From Galbula dea (taxonomy: Eukaryota; Chordata; Aves; Piciformes; Galbulidae): a stretch of 64,000 bases of DNA. The stretch lies in contig VWZX01009086.1 of the NCBI GenBank assembly GCA_013399015.1, forward strand, positions 124,001 to 188,000, given 5' to 3'. The position numbers were made by a program, and so were the translations under genes. Position 1 is the stretch's first letter, and the number at the start of each line of letters is the position of its first letter. Under the pieces are notes generated by a model. It ran no database searches. It was not told the DNA's origin and was given only the letters and a program-made list of their open reading frames with translations. Positions 46,262 through 58,912 of the stretch are shown here, piece by piece.

Positions 46262-46828
46262 CACCCTTTTCCCCCCACCCCCCCACCCCCCCCCCACACA
46301 CACCCGGAGTNNCCCCCCCCACCCCACACACACACCCCCCGAGAGTCATTCGCGCCCATTCCGGGGGTGGGGGGAGAGGTCGGGTGTTCCCGCGGGAACC
46401 AGGGGGGCATTGTCTTGGGGCTGGGAGAGACTTTCGGAGCCACTCCTCGGAGCCGGAGAAAAGGTCTTGCCGAGACCCCTTCGTGCCGCAGGGATCCGCC
46501 AGAATCTACTTTCCCCGAGATCCCTCTCGACCCCTGCTCTTCAACTCGACTGTGACTTTTTGTCTGCGAACAAACAGGTTCCTGTGGGACTCAGGGAAAG
46601 GGGGAGGGGAAGCACGTGGAGCTGGGCACAGGGGCTTACAGCACCATTCTTCTCGTGCCCCAGGGTGCTGGGTTGTTAGTTCTGGGTTAAAACTAAGTTN
46701 TTCTTATTAAAAAAATTAAATTAATTAATTAATTAATTAAATTAATTAAATTGTAATTTTGACTTCTAATCTCTCTTGTATTGAGATCATCTTGAGATCC
46801 TGCTAGTTCTTAACCTCTTAAACTAGCA
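46262..46828. other. CpG-rich block of unknown type, LTR-like end, two tiny gaps
   Basis: It opens with C-rich and CACACA sequence around an NN at 46311-46312. 46335-46565 then carries about 18 CpG dinucleotides in 230 bases, far above the surroundings. A GGGTTAAAACTAAGTT stretch, an N at 46700 and the AT microsatellite follow, then GACTTCTAATCTCTCTTGTA. That last part resembles AACTTCCAATCC.GTCTCTCC near the end of the LTR at 40610-41137, and both contain C-run plus ACACAC tracts, so a related LTR is possible. TGCTAGTT (46801) and AACTAGCA (46821) form an 8-bp inverted pair at its right edge. A true CpG island cannot be excluded. Frames through it cross N and are not genes. Confidence 0.5.
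46710..46755. repeat. TTAA-type microsatellite
   Basis: ATTAATTAATTAATTAATTA-type repeats with AAATTAATTAAATT interruptions just after the N at 46700. Confidence 0.9.
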
Positions 46829-46829
46829 C

Positions 46830-47216
46830 AATCATAAAGTCATTAAGGTTGCAAAAAGCTGTGAGATCATAGAGTCCAAGCATCCACCCGCCACTCCCCA
46901 TGCTCACCACTAAACCATGGCCCCAGGCACTACATCTCCATGTGTTTTGAACAGTTCTAGGGATGGTGACTCCACCACTGCCCTGTGCAGCCTGGGCCAA
47001 TGCCTGAGAACCCTCTGGGGGAAGAAATTCTTCCTAATATCGAACCTAAACCTCCCCTGGTGCAATTTGAAGCCATTTCCTCTTGTCCTATCTCTCATTA
47101 CTTTTGAGAAGAGACAGTCCCACCTTACCAGCACCTCCTCTCAGGGAGCTGTAGAGAGTGAGCAGGTCTCCCCTGAGCCTCCTCTTCTCCAGACTAAATA
47201 ACCCCAGCTGTTCCAT
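46830..47216 (-). mobile_element. CR1 LINE fragment, tail type C
   Basis: A minus-strand type C-like tail (CATTAAGGTTGCAAAAAGCT on the plus strand, altered), the ACCACTAAACCATGGCCCCA block, then the LDIRKNFF and LSLEKRRLRGDL-type regions up to about 47216. It is 5'-truncated there. Confidence 0.93.
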
Positions 47217-50200
47217 TTGGGATTTCCCTTTGACTGGGATCTTACAGGAATCTTAGCAACCTACTCTCTCCTGTACATCCTTTCACATGGAAGCCTTTCA
47301 TGAATTATGTTCAAACATAATTACTGAATAACTCAAGAAATATAATGAAGCAGTGTTACAATATAGCATCTGCCTGAAAAATAAAAATAAACTCCAATGT
47401 AGAGAAGGAAAAAGTAGCTTTCATTTATATTAAAGTTACTTCACAGAAATTGTAGAAGTAAGTTAAAGCTGAAGTAATCCTGTAGCATGCTCAAAAGCAT
47501 TAAACCTGACATAACAGGAATGATTGTCAAAAACTCCTGGGATCTGGCAGTGTTAAGAAACACTAAATAGGCAAGAAATTTCTTTAAATGTTTTACCATT
47601 TTTGACAGTTTATACACCTAGAAAGAACACTCATTAACAGTCATAAAATGCAGCTTATTCAGTTTTGTTTCATATTGCTCTGAGGCACTTCAGCAGCAAT
47701 GAAAAGATGATTTGGGCTCAAGTAAAGGCTTTTGTAATAGCTGTCAACTTGGCTAAATACTGCTTTGAGCAGTTTGGACCAGAAGTTTCACAGTATACCC
47801 AGTTCAATACAAAATTAATAAAGGCAATTCACACTAAAAGCTTTTTCTTAAGGTGGAAGGGAAGGAGAAAGAAGCTGCTACTTCCATGTAGTTTTTCTCT
47901 CTTTCTATCCTGTTAAGGACTAAACCCCATTCATTTTGATCTGCAAGTTCCACTTGGATGAATGATTGCCTTCAGGAGTTAGCCTGCATCTGAGGCTTCA
48001 GCTTCTGAAACAAAACCCAAAGTCTTTGCTGCTGAGTCCTTCATTGACTTGGGTTGTGTGCACACAGGAGTTACAAGGGTGTTCTCTTCCCTTTCCATTT
48101 AACAAAAGATGGGTGATTGGCACTTCCTCTAACTTGCTCATTTATATTCTACAAGAAGAATGGCACTCAGCAGGCAAACTGTGGCACCAAAACCTCCCAA
48201 CACTGAGCCTTAAATTAGTTGGTATACATTTATTTGACTATTAGGGCCAACATTGCCTTAGTATTTATGAAAGATAATGATATATCTATTTGCAAAAGAA
48301 CCTGGGGCCTACATGAAAGAGGGTTAGAATCATAAAGTCCAAAATTTCTCCCCTCCCCCACTTTTTGTAGAGTATAGAAGTTTTGGAAGTCAATAAAAGG
48401 ATAAAATATTGTATTAACCATAGAAGCTTCTACACTTCAGCAAGAGAGACATGATCAGAAAATGCTGCTGTATTGTCTGAAGCTGCATCTGAACTATAAA
48501 CCACAAACTTTCAAGAACACACACACTGTAAACTTGCACACTGGAGCAGGAAAAAAAGATCTAAATACATCTAAATCCATAACAATTTCTTCTGCTGGCA
48601 GCATTAGTGATTTTTCCTGTCTTCCCTACGTGCTGGTTGCTAACACTGTAGACCACCAGTAGCTTTCAGTGATACAGTGGAAGAAGCAGCTACTCCAAAA
48701 CCCAAACCTTTGCCCCATCCAGAGGTGTGTTTGCATCTACAAGTTCACATTCCTGAGATGAAATGTTTGCTGACAAGTTCACAATAAGATAATTACTCAA
48801 AATTCCTACAATCTGGGCACCAACCACCCTTGAAAGGGAAACAACCACAGCACTTTAATAATGGCACAAAAAAATCATACACAAAACCTCAGCCATGGAG
48901 GAGATAAGGAGAAGGGCAAAGCCAAAGCAGGGGCTGGTAAGGCTGTGTCCCACATCAAAGGTAGATTTGTGTGGAGTTTGCCATTCCACTCAGCTATCTG
49001 AGCTGAGGAAGACCTAGGCCACTGGAGGAGAGATGTGGTTGGATGGGTACAGCAGGCTGCTGAGGGCAGTTGGCCCTGCCTCTCCCTGTGCCATGCACCT
49101 GGGATACAACCCTTGCAAGAGCTGTGGAGACATCTCAGCTCCCCTGGGGTTGCTGTGTCTCAGCAGTTTCTGCTAAAAGGCTGCTCAGGCTGGGTTTTCA
49201 CACGTGGCTTTTTCCTTCCATTTGTGTCTGGTTAGAACATCTAATCCAAATCTGCTGCTGTTTAAGCCTGTGCTACCTGGGTAACTAAATAGGAGGACCT
49301 AAAATCTTGAGAGTTTTATTCTCCCCTTCTCTGGTGAGGAGAGAAGCTAAACCAAGTCTAACACCTTTTGCAACTCCCCAGTATTCCCCAGTTTCATTTC
49401 AGGAATCCAGAACAAGTCTCCACAGCAAGTCATATTTATTGCATCACAAAGCCATCCAAATACTCTTCCAGGGAATGTACAAGTGCACACAGAGAGCTGC
49501 CAGCTTTGCTTCTTTCTGCTCAGCAAAGTGTCCTCACTTGCCCTGAAGAGGATATCCTGCAAGTGCAGCAAAGCTGGGAGAGGTTTCTAAGAGGCTGCAT
49601 AGTCAGGAACTCCAGACTAAGTGAGGAGCACAGTTTATATTGGCAAACAGAGGAGAAAAAAGTGCAGTTGACATCACCTGTCTCTTATGAAAGAGAGAAC
49701 TATTAGGCAAGGTGCTCTGATGGGGTCTGGTTGACATGGATCTCTCCTCAGTTACATAATGACAGCCTTTAGTTATCTGACTCACATCCTACCTCTCAGG
49801 GCTAGGTATGAATCTAAGCCATCTCTGGTCAGAACAGATTATCCTTTGCCACTGAAATGCCATCTGATGAAACAAGAATTATATAAACTCTCAGAGCTCA
49901 CATTTTAGGCAGCAACATGATTTTCCCTCAGTGAAAAAAAAAGAAAAGAAAAAGAAGAAAGAAGTAGCCTTGAAAAGTGGAAAGTAGAATTAATTATGAA
50001 TTTAGTTGTTCATGTAGAATAATCTGTCTTTAAAATAGCTCAGCTCTGAAATTGCCTCAAAGGCAGAAACATCTGCTGTGGAGCACAGGCACAAGCACCC
50101 TGGCTAAAAACAGAAACCTGAGATTTTACTGTTGATCAGCTCTGCCTTTGCTTGTGCTTCACATTGGTGCCCAAATGCATTACAAACACCAGAGAAGTTT

Positions 50201-50930
50201 AGTGGTTCCTCTGAGGGGCACCTAGAACACAAGATGCAGGTAGGACAAGTGTGTGGATGCAGAAAACTGATGTCAAGAGGCATTTACATAAAATGCCAGA
50301 GTCCTAGGAAACCTGCCTGTTCAGCACAGAAAGCTGATGCATACCCAGATCTCAGAAGGATTGTGTTCAAGAAGCAGATGGAAGTTTGCACATTTTTCAA
50401 AATGAAAAGTGAAGCAGTAGGAAATAGCCTGCAGAGAGCCAGACAATGCAGAAAGCTCACCAGTGCCTTACCCCTCAAAGGGGAGGAGAGCAGGGCTGGA
50501 AGAAACCCAACAATGTGCAAAATCTGAAGTCATCACAATATGCTTTAGGATTTGACATCGAGGCTGCCTATTTCTCTCAGCATGGAAGAAGTTCTTTGTG
50601 ATGAGGTGAGAGACATTAGCTGTGCAACTGGATACTGCTTGCCCTAATGGCTAATAAGTTAAGAGGAGCCTGCAGCAGACAGGGAGTTTGTTAGGCAGCC
50701 TCTTGCCTTGAAAAAGGAAGCTGGGCTTAGTTTGGGACTGTAGAGCTTCAGCAGAGTCTTTCATACCAATGGGAAAATGCACAGGAACAGAAAAATGTAC
50801 AAATCTATGAGCACTCCTTGCTACTTAGAGGTCAGATGGTGCTTGCAGGTCCCCAGGAAGCTTTACAGCTCTATCTAGTGCTGTAAGCATCAGCCAGCTT
50901 TGTTTTCATCATGAAGAGAGCAACAGGAAC
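47217..50930. other. Unique AT-rich sequence, no gene seen
   Basis: About 3.7 kb. Frames up to 131 codons (50132-50527, plus) show no recognisable domain and are contradicted by an overlapping minus-strand frame. No repeat tails. Confidence 0.5.
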
Positions 50931-51045
50931 ATAGAATCATAGGATCACAGAACCATGAAGGTTGGGAGAGACCTCTAAGATCATCAAGTCCAACTGTCAA
51001 CCACCATGCCACTGAAGTGCCACATCTGGACATGTTCTGAACACT
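50931..51045 (-). mobile_element. CR1 3' tail fragment, type B
   Basis: ATAGAATCATAGGATCACAG, GGTTGGGAGAGACCTCTAAG, ATCATCAAGTCCAACTGTCA and part of the ACCATGCCACT block, then similarity ends. Small internal deletion near 51000. Confidence 0.9.
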
Positions 51046-53492
51046 TCCATATTCTCCTTGTAGAGGTCTCTGCTCTTCATGGTTTCTAATCCTCCTCACA
51101 GGAACAGGAGGTGAGGGCAGTTGCATTGTTTGTGTTGGACAGGCTCACTGGAAATCTATTGCATCTTCTAACCTACTGCCAGAACAAACCTAGCAGAAGC
51201 CTCTTAGTGCTATCAGTGCACATGGACAGACCTGTAGTCAGTTCCTGATCTTTTGGGATAATGAAGGGTCCCAGCCAATGCAAAAACATGGATAATGTAG
51301 AGCATATGTAACTCTAAGGATATATAATTAAAAAGTGATAAAAGAAAACTCTACAACAAGTATTGACTGCAGGCCACAGATAACCTAAGTGATGTGGAAG
51401 AGGCAGCTTGCTTTGGAAGCAATACAATGGAGAACATCACCTCACCCAGGCTGTGGTTAACTTGCAAGCCAGATCACTTCCATATTCAAAAGCAAATTTA
51501 TTGAGTTGAAATTATTGGCTTACAATCAGGGTAACATAACATGTCCTTTCTGATAGCTGTAAAGAATTGCAGCTCTCCTTCTCTCTCACTGTACACAAAG
51601 AAGGAAAAAAACCCACTTGTCTGTACTTGAATATCAGGCTCTCATTTTACCTCTGATAAGGAACAGGAAAATCCATACAAGTTTATTCTTTTTGTGCTGT
51701 GCACCTGAGAAGCAGCCAGCAGAATCTTTCAGCATAACAAGACACTGTTAGATTAGCACTTGCCACTGCACTCGTGACAGGGACAAGAAGAAACAACATC
51801 TGTGCTTTCTAAGTAGCTGCAAATGTAGAAAACCCCTTCTAGAGATGCAGAAAGCCAAGGTCCCAGAAGGGCACAGGAGAATGGAGCTTGTACAAAGCAT
51901 TTTGAAGCACTGATTTAGGTCTGGCTCTGTTAACAGCTGACTCTAGTAAATCAAAGCAGATGACCACCAGTCTAGTCCTACCCCAGCACTAGTTAAGGAC
52001 AGAGAGATCTGGGTGTCCTTGGTTCTTCAGCCAGCACAAGAGTCCACTACCTTTAAAGGGGAGAATGTCCCACAGGGAAGTGAAAAGGAGTAAGGGCTGA
52101 TCATATACTTAGCAGTGAATTTACCCAATCCACTGCCTGATGAATTGGAAATCAAGTGCAATTCAAGTGCATGCATTTTTAATTCAGAAAAAAAATAAGC
52201 TCTGAGAAAAAAAAAATCAGACATGTGGGATTTAAACAGCAATCCAACCACAGGCTGTGTTACTGAGACCATGGTGGAATCTTCTTAATTGGCAAACCAA
52301 ACAATATAAGGGAAACACACTGAATAGCTCCATTCACTGATAAAATGCCAAGGGAAATACTGTCACAAAAAGGATAAAGGAGAAGCTTATTTGCAGCTTT
52401 GCAGTACTATTTGCAATGCTCTAGCACCATAGTTCTGATGATGATGATAACTTAAATACAGTCAGGAAGATGCAGAGATGCAGTTATTAGCTTCTTGATA
52501 GGTTTTTTCCCATTACATTTTCTGGACAAAGACTGAGAAAAGCCCCAGCTGAGGAGTTCCCATGTGACATAGTTAGCTCAAGTGCTTTCCCTAAGTCCCA
52601 CTGGTGTGAAGGAACATACTGGCAGGAAAGGGACATGGTTACAGTGTTCTGGCAACCTCCATCTGGCACATTTGTCCCAGGGGGGCTGCAGACAGCTGGC
52701 ACTAGTTTCAATAGGCAGACTCAAAGCTTTCTCTGGATCAATATGTACAAATCAGACCTGTGAGTCTGGTTGCTGCTGTGCTCCTGGACCAGGCAGGCTT
52801 TGCCACAACTGGTAAACAAGGTTTTGCCTTTTGTGTTCACTTTTAAATCTAAAATATTATCCATTGTAACGCCAGTCACTCAGCATCTTCTTCCCATCTT
52901 CAGCACCCTTCTAGCAGATAAAGCTGAGTTTAAAGCCCTTCAAAGAGTTTGATCTGTCCTAATCTGCCAAGAAGAAAACCCTTACAAATATAGCTTAATC
53001 CTTACAAACTCAGGATGTCTGAAGTCTCCTAGCAAAAAAGACAAGAGTCAGGTTAACTGGAGCCCTTCTGTCCCTGGCAGTACTGACTTCTGCCAGCAGA
53101 CTGGAGCAATGACCCTGGCAAGCTTCTCCATGAAGTCCCTCATGAAGTGCCTTCCTGCTGCCTTCAAAGTTTTATGAAGCAAATTTACTTCCCTCTTTGT
53201 CCCAGATATCCTGAAATCATAGTTGTGTGAATTAATTTTATAGTTTAAATACAGAGCAATATTAAAGCAAGGAGTCAAAAAACATACATGAAAATAATCA
53301 TCTCAGCTGTTGATTGCACACTATGTTGCTATTCAGGATTGTAATGCAATGCTACAGAAACATGGACACCACCAATGGCCAAAAACAGTAACAAGCAACC
53401 AAACAAAAGGTACTTGGGATCTCTTGGAGTCAAATGTTACTGAAAGGAAGGAATCTGGAAGCCAAGAGACTTCTGCCACAGTTCTACAGCAG

Positions 53493-53560
53493 GGGATCTG
53501 TTTTTGAGAGGTAAACTAGAAAACTTCTGACTGCTCTAAGTTATTGTAGTAGGAGACACA
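53493..53560 (+). repeat. Diverged repeat, copy 1
   Basis: Matches 55460-55527 without gaps at 58 of 68 positions, starting GGGATCTGTTT. Eight of the ten differences are transitions, as expected of ageing copies of one sequence. No known element recognised. Confidence 0.8.
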
Positions 53561-55459
53561 TTGTCACCCCAATGCTGCAGACATTAGTCATTGAGAATAG
53601 TCTCAATGAGATTTAAGTCCTTCAGATGTTCTTTTTTTTTTTCCATTATGCTTAAAAAGGTCTTTTTTTAGGCAAAAACCAATCATCCCAATATCTAAAG
53701 CCATTGTGAAGGACACAGTTATTGATTCAAAGGGACACTTCTTCTAACAGAGAGGCAAATTCAAAAGCTGCATTTTGAAGATTAAAAAAATGCCTTGATT
53801 TATGAAAAAAATGCTAATAGTATGAGTAGTAATGCAGAACTAGGCAGAAAAAATATTTAGTATATCTACATGTCAGGCTTCCCTTCATGCTGTGTTACAC
53901 ACCCAGCATTCCTTTACAGATACACATCAGCAGAGCACCAACTGAGGACAAGTCCCAGTTCCCTCATGGCTGAGCTATTTAATGTGAAGTTAGTGTCCAG
54001 TGTTTATGTTATGGTGAAAGAACAGCATTTGCCTGAGAATCTTCTGGGTGTTCTCATGTCCAAATTTCATGTGGCACTATTACTTCTTAGCACTTTAACA
54101 TATTATGATCAAAAGTGTAATTAGTCTTGAAAGAAAACCCCAAACCTGAAATACTGCCTCTTCTCCACTCCCATCCTTCCTTCCCTTAAGGCTACCTGGG
54201 AAGCTCTTCAAGTTTGAGTCTTTGATAGAAAACCATAGTGAGACAGGATTTGGGTCTACTCACTGCAGCAGGACAAGAGACATACAGGTTTTTAATGGTG
54301 TGTTTCTTCCATTGTCCATATCCAAACCACGATGCCTTCTCTAACACAACTTCCTTTTCTCCCTCTCTGAGACACTGTTTGCAGTGAGACACCTGAACTG
54401 CCTCTCAGGTACAAACCTGGCCCTTTTCTGATAGCACTGCCACCAAAAGACATGTCCATTAGAATTTAATGGAGGAAACTGGATTTTAAGGGTGTGAGGG
54501 ACTTGGGGGCTGTGTGTAAACCTTAAAACGGAGGAGGGAGAGGAGAGCAAGGGAAGAGAAAGATTGGCATCATGTAACCAAGAGAGGAACAAGAAGTATC
54601 TGCCCTAAGAATGATTTCCAGAAAGCATCAAAGCTTCACTAATGGCATCTCATTCTCCAGGGTGCAGAGACATTTGAATCAATCTTCACATTTGTTTCCT
54701 TCATTAACAACTATTCAAATAACACCTCTGCATGGCCCACAGCTCCTGATATTTATTTTTTTTCCCTCAGATAAACAAAGTCATTTTGACAGAACTGAAG
54801 TAACAGTTGCAATGCAAGTAACTTCAGTGTGCTGGTTCTGATCAAAAGCTCCTTCCTTCTGGTGGAAAGGTTTTCATTGACCTGAGTGAGCTCTGGCTGA
54901 GCTTCAAAGGAGATTATTAAAGTGTTTTGATTCAAAACCTACCCAAATTGTGGGAAAATTAGGACTTGCAAATGACAGGTTTGTTGCTGCTGCAAATTTT
55001 CATAGCTCTGTTGACTTAGAGAATGTTAAAATAATTCATACTAGCTTGCCTTCAAAATTCACCAATCACTTTCAATCTCCTTCTCTTACTCTTCCACGCT
55101 GCACAGAGCACATTTTAGACAGTAAATAGGAATGCACAGTCAGTACTCTGACTTTTTTTTTTTTATTATCAGCTATTAGAAGATGAATAAGTTGTGTGCA
55201 CATTGATTTCCTGCTGTTCTGTGTGTGGAATGGATAAAAAATCCATATCACATCAAATGTGCTTTAGAAAAAGATGCCCTCTGGATTTTGGAGCATATAA
55301 TTAGGTCAAAAAGGCAGCCTGGAAGGCTGCCTTGTCTGGAATCAAAAAGCTTGTCTGGGAACAAATTGAGCATAGGTTGTAGAGTTTCCATTGACAGGAG
55401 ATGACTGAGAAATTCAGTGTGTGTTTTAATAAATCTGTGGACAGGAAAGTAAGTCATTT

Positions 55460-55527
55460 GGGATCTGTTTCTGAGAAGTAAATTAGAAAACTTTTGATTG
55501 CTATGAGTTATTGTGGTAGGAAACAAA
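55460..55527 (+). repeat. Diverged repeat, copy 2
   Basis: Partner of 53493-53560, same orientation, about 1.97 kb downstream. Similarity drops at both ends at about the same places, so this is a short shared module and not a visible long duplication. Confidence 0.8.
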
Positions 55528-55617
55528 AGAGGTCTTTCATAAGTCTGAAAAGAAGAAAGGTTTGAGGGTGCTGGTAGAGAAAGATTATAAAGCTGGGAAG
55601 CATAGAGTTTGAGATCA

Positions 55618-56075
55618 GAATCATAGAATAACTGAGATTTGAAAGGACCTATGGAGGTCTTTTGGTTCAATTCCCTGCTCAAAACAAGGCCACCTTTAAA
55701 GTTAAACTCTACTTAGAATTAGATCAGGTTATTGAGGGTAATATGTAGTCAAGTTTTGCTTATGTCCTAAGAAGAATCATCTGCAGGCCTCCCTGGGCAA
55801 CCTGTACAGTATTCACCACCCTGACACTGAAAGGATCCAAAAAGTTGTCCCCTGATTTTTAACTGGAATATCAATCACTGTAACTCCTGCCCTTTTCTTT
55901 TGCACCTTTCAGAGGAGCTTGGCTCTACCTTTCCTACACCTCAGATGCTCCCTCCTCTTTCTCATTTCAGTGGCCATCCTCTGGACTTGCTCTACCGTGT
56001 TAACATCTTCCATGTACTGGGGGGCCCAAACCAAACACATTTCTCCAGATGAAGTCTCACAAGTACTAGTGGTAG
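55618..56075 (-). mobile_element. Old CR1 LINE fragment (group F)
   Basis: A reversed CR1 with a diverged tail (GAATCATAGAATAACTGAGA, TTTGAAAGGACCTATGGAGG) and body landmarks CCTCCCTGGGCAACCTGTAC and GTCTCACAAGTACTAG. It has many substitutions and no usable frame. It is clearly older than the other copies and from a different branch of CR1. Confidence 0.85.
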
Positions 56076-56531
56076 GGAAATAGTCACTTTGCTTGAATGA
56101 CTGCAAATAATTTGTCAATTAAATCTGGTCTGTGGTCATCCTTCCCTGCTGCAAGAGCACACAGCTGACCCCAGCAGTGCTGACTGTGCTCAGATACGAC
56201 CCAGGTGCCATCTTTGAAGTGCAAGAGACTGAATTTTGAGCTGCCCCTTGCAGACTTTGTACACATGGCTGAGAAAATGACTGACTTCCAGATTCCAGCT
56301 CACCCTTTACTCAACCCTTCCACTTGTGAGGGGGCTGATGCTTCCAGGGAAGGGTGGAGGAATGTCTATTACTGAGTTTGCTTAGCTGAGTTTTTAGCTT
56401 TGGTGTGAATGTGGAAGAAAAAGATGGGTCTTCAAATACCTCTGAGATACAGCTCTGCTTCAAAGGATGTGGAAGGTTAAACTTGAAGACAACCACAGAT
56501 TATGAATCTGCAGCAATTACTTTTCCATCCA
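56076..56531. other. Unique sequence, nothing recognised
   Basis: About 450 bases between CR1 copies without a gene-like frame or repeat. Confidence 0.55.
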
Positions 56532-56612
56532 TCATAGAATCATTATGGTTGGCAAAGCCCTCTGAGATCATCAAGTCCAACTATCCACCTGGCACAGCCA
56601 TACTGGCATACC
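56532..56612 (-). mobile_element. CR1 3' tail fragment, type C
   Basis: An 80-base tail: ATCATAGAATCATTATGGTT, GGCAAAGCCCTCTGAGATCA, then part of the CCACC block. Confidence 0.93.
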
Positions 56613-56811
56613 TGCACTATCATATGGGGTGTTGAGGCTTCTCAAATGGATAGGAGAAAGGGAACAAGTTGTCTGCAAGATGTGCAGGATACTCATATGG
56701 ACATTGGAGCTTGGATGAGCACTGAGAGTGATAAAGTGAAAGAAGCAAGCTGGAAATGCAGGTTACATCACATCTGTACATGCCACAGAAGGTTTTGCAG
56801 GTTCATAATGT

Positions 56812-56925
56812 ATAGAATCCTAAAATCCTTATGGTTGGCAAAGACCTCTGAGATCGAGTCCAACCAACCACCCAACACTCCCATGCTCACCAACAAACCA
56901 TGGCCCCAAGCACCTGCACCTTTTC
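56812..56925 (-). mobile_element. CR1 3' tail fragment, type C
   Basis: A tail of about 115 bases: ATAGAATCCTAAAATCCTTA, GGTTGGCAAAGACCTCTGAG and the CCCATGCTCACCAACAAACC block. It lies 200 bases from a similar tail in the same orientation; the 199 bases between are unique, so these are probably two insertions. Confidence 0.93.
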
Positions 56926-57849
56926 AAGACATTATGATTGCTCTGAAGTGTTCAGATAGCAGCTAAGTATCACAGCAGCTAAACTGAGTCCTTCCACCAC
57001 TGTATGGTGAGACAAAAACATTCCTTTCAGATGGGAGTGCTGCTTCTGTTCTCTGTGCCTCTGTCACCTTCAGGAAAAGCTGCCAAAACACAGCCTGGCT
57101 AAAACCATCTATTTGTGAGATCATTTCAAAGTTAGAGCAAGTTATGGATGCTGTTTCCTGAGTATTAGGGGGCAAATCCAATTGCAAATCCATAGATACA
57201 ACAGTTCAGAAACAAGACTGGCTCTTAATTTAAGAGATGCATTTGAACTTCTAATGCCCTAGTTATCTAGATCCAGAGAAATTGTCTTTCTCTCTGTAAG
57301 CAGTGAGTAGCTCTAGGGCTTGAGTCACTCTAAACTGAGTTATATCCTAGCAGGATCTGTATTTAGGGTTGCTCAGGTATTGGACTCACTATTCAGATTT
57401 ACAATATTAGGGGTTTTTACCCATAAAATGATGTAAGGTTTTCTAAACTATGTAAATATGATGGAAAACATAATGTATGGCAGACCTAGAAAGCATTTCA
57501 GCAAGCCAGTCTGTGTGCTACTGAGATGACCTGTCCACTTGCCTTCCAAATTTTTCAATTATTCATTCACCTTAAGAAAAAAGAGTCATTCCCTATGAAC
57601 CTATAAACATTCTTTAGATTCAAAATGGCATGGAGAGTGATCTAATGATGTCAGAAATACCTCTGAGAGTGTCACAGACATTTACAGAAGGCTAGCAGGT
57701 AGACCTGGCATAACCAAATGTTATTTGGGAACAGAAAAGAGGGTGATACTCATAACCTGATCTGAAGCACACTGAACTTCTTGTTTTGAATCTCTGAAGC
57801 CATCTAGCTCATTCAAGAGGATTTAGAATGGCTTTATAAAAGACAATTT

Positions 57850-57957
57850 AAAACAAACCAACAAACCAAACAAACCAGAAAATGAAACCTAACTAGCCAA
57901 CCAAAAAAACCCCAGCTAACCAACCAACCAAACAAAACCCCAACAAGAAAAACCCCT
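57850..57957. repeat. AAACC/AACCA low-complexity tract
   Basis: AAACAAACCAACAAACC-type words, then ACCAACCAACCAAACAAAAC and AACCCC. Like the tract at 10594-10651. Confidence 0.8.
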
Positions 57958-58833
57958 TTGCATTCAGGTATTTGTAATATGAAATAGGTTTAATAAATAC
58001 ATGACATATATCATCTCTGTAATGTGTCCCAGGCACCTGAGTTATGTTAAATATCAGTAGGTGGCTCTCTAAAATGTGATTTGCTTTGTTGGAGTATTTT
58101 AGTGCTACTAAGTTCATTCTGGGCTCTCCCTGCAGAAAGGTCAGTGGCACAGGAGAGTCTCAGAGAACAAGAACCCCTCCTGGGAACTCCCAGCAGGCAG
58201 ATGTTCAAAGGACAGGGAAAGCATGGGAAAGAAAGCACTTTGACTCTGACAGCTACACTTCACATTGTTATCAATTATTAAACCTGGAGGCAGTCCTTGA
58301 GCATCAGAGGACTGGAATTAGGCTTCTGCAAGCTCCCTCCTTCACTCCCCAAAGAAGAAACAGGAGATCTCACTGAATCTCATTATCATCAGCAGTGGAA
58401 ATTTTACCTCCATCAGTCTTTTTATTTATTTATTATTTGTTTTTAAAACTTACTGATCTCCAGACAATTTTGCTATGTTATACCAGAATCACTGACCTTG
58501 TAAATCTTTCTTCCTCTCCTGACTGTGTGACCCATGACTTACAGAAGCACAGAGTAATTAAGCATCAGCACTATCCATTCTGCTTAGCCAACAACACCAC
58601 ACCTGGTCTAATAGCTGTAAAGCCAATCACCATGGTCTGGCCTGAGCTGAATCACAAGAGTACAAAGCTGTCTCTCTTACAGTTTTAGTTTGGTTTTGGT
58701 TTGGTTTTTTTGCATCAGCAGCAAATGGACAATAATTGATGAAGAAGAAAGCAGCTGTTGCCTTGTCTCTGACCCCAGGGAGAGTACACAGAAATCTGGT
58801 TCTAGCTCTGTAGTCTCCTGACTCTGAAATCTT

Positions 58834-58904
58834 GTTATATATAATAATATAATATAATGTAATGTAATGTAATGCAATATAATATAATATAATATAATCA
58901 ATAT
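58834..58904. repeat. TAATA/TAATG microsatellite
   Basis: Pentanucleotide units TAATA changing to TAATG and back to TAATA, directly upstream of the CR1 at 58913. The CR1 may have landed at the edge of this AT-rich tract. Confidence 0.9.
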
Positions 58905-58912
58905 AAAATATA

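Larger units (their letters stand above)
51046..55617. other. Unique AT-rich sequence; one low-copy repeat pair
   Basis: About 4.6 kb without a convincing gene or CR1 copy. It contains both members of a diverged 68-base repeat (53493-53560 and 55460-55527). Confidence 0.5.
56926..58912. other. Unique AT-rich sequence with two simple-repeat tracts
   Basis: No gene-like frame (up to 97 codons, unconvincing). It includes the AACC-rich tract at 57850-57957 and the AT-rich microsatellite at 58834-58904. Confidence 0.5.

Noticed and set aside
46136..46710. Frames of 89-139 codons through the CpG-rich block
   Set aside because: They cross N positions and C-runs, are proline-rich from composition only, and no single frame spans the block.
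50132..50527. 131-codon plus-strand frame
   Set aside because: No recognisable family, an overlapping minus-strand frame of 78 codons, and no splice or promoter context.
55248..55682. 144-codon minus-strand frame, among the longest in the window
   Set aside because: It begins in a reversed old CR1 tail, crosses the low-copy repeat at 55460-55527 and shows no recognisable domain. A chance frame is more likely.
56532..56925. One CR1 element split by a 200-base insertion
   Set aside because: Both pieces are 3' tails of the same type and each has its own terminal ATAGAATC end, so they are two separate insertions.
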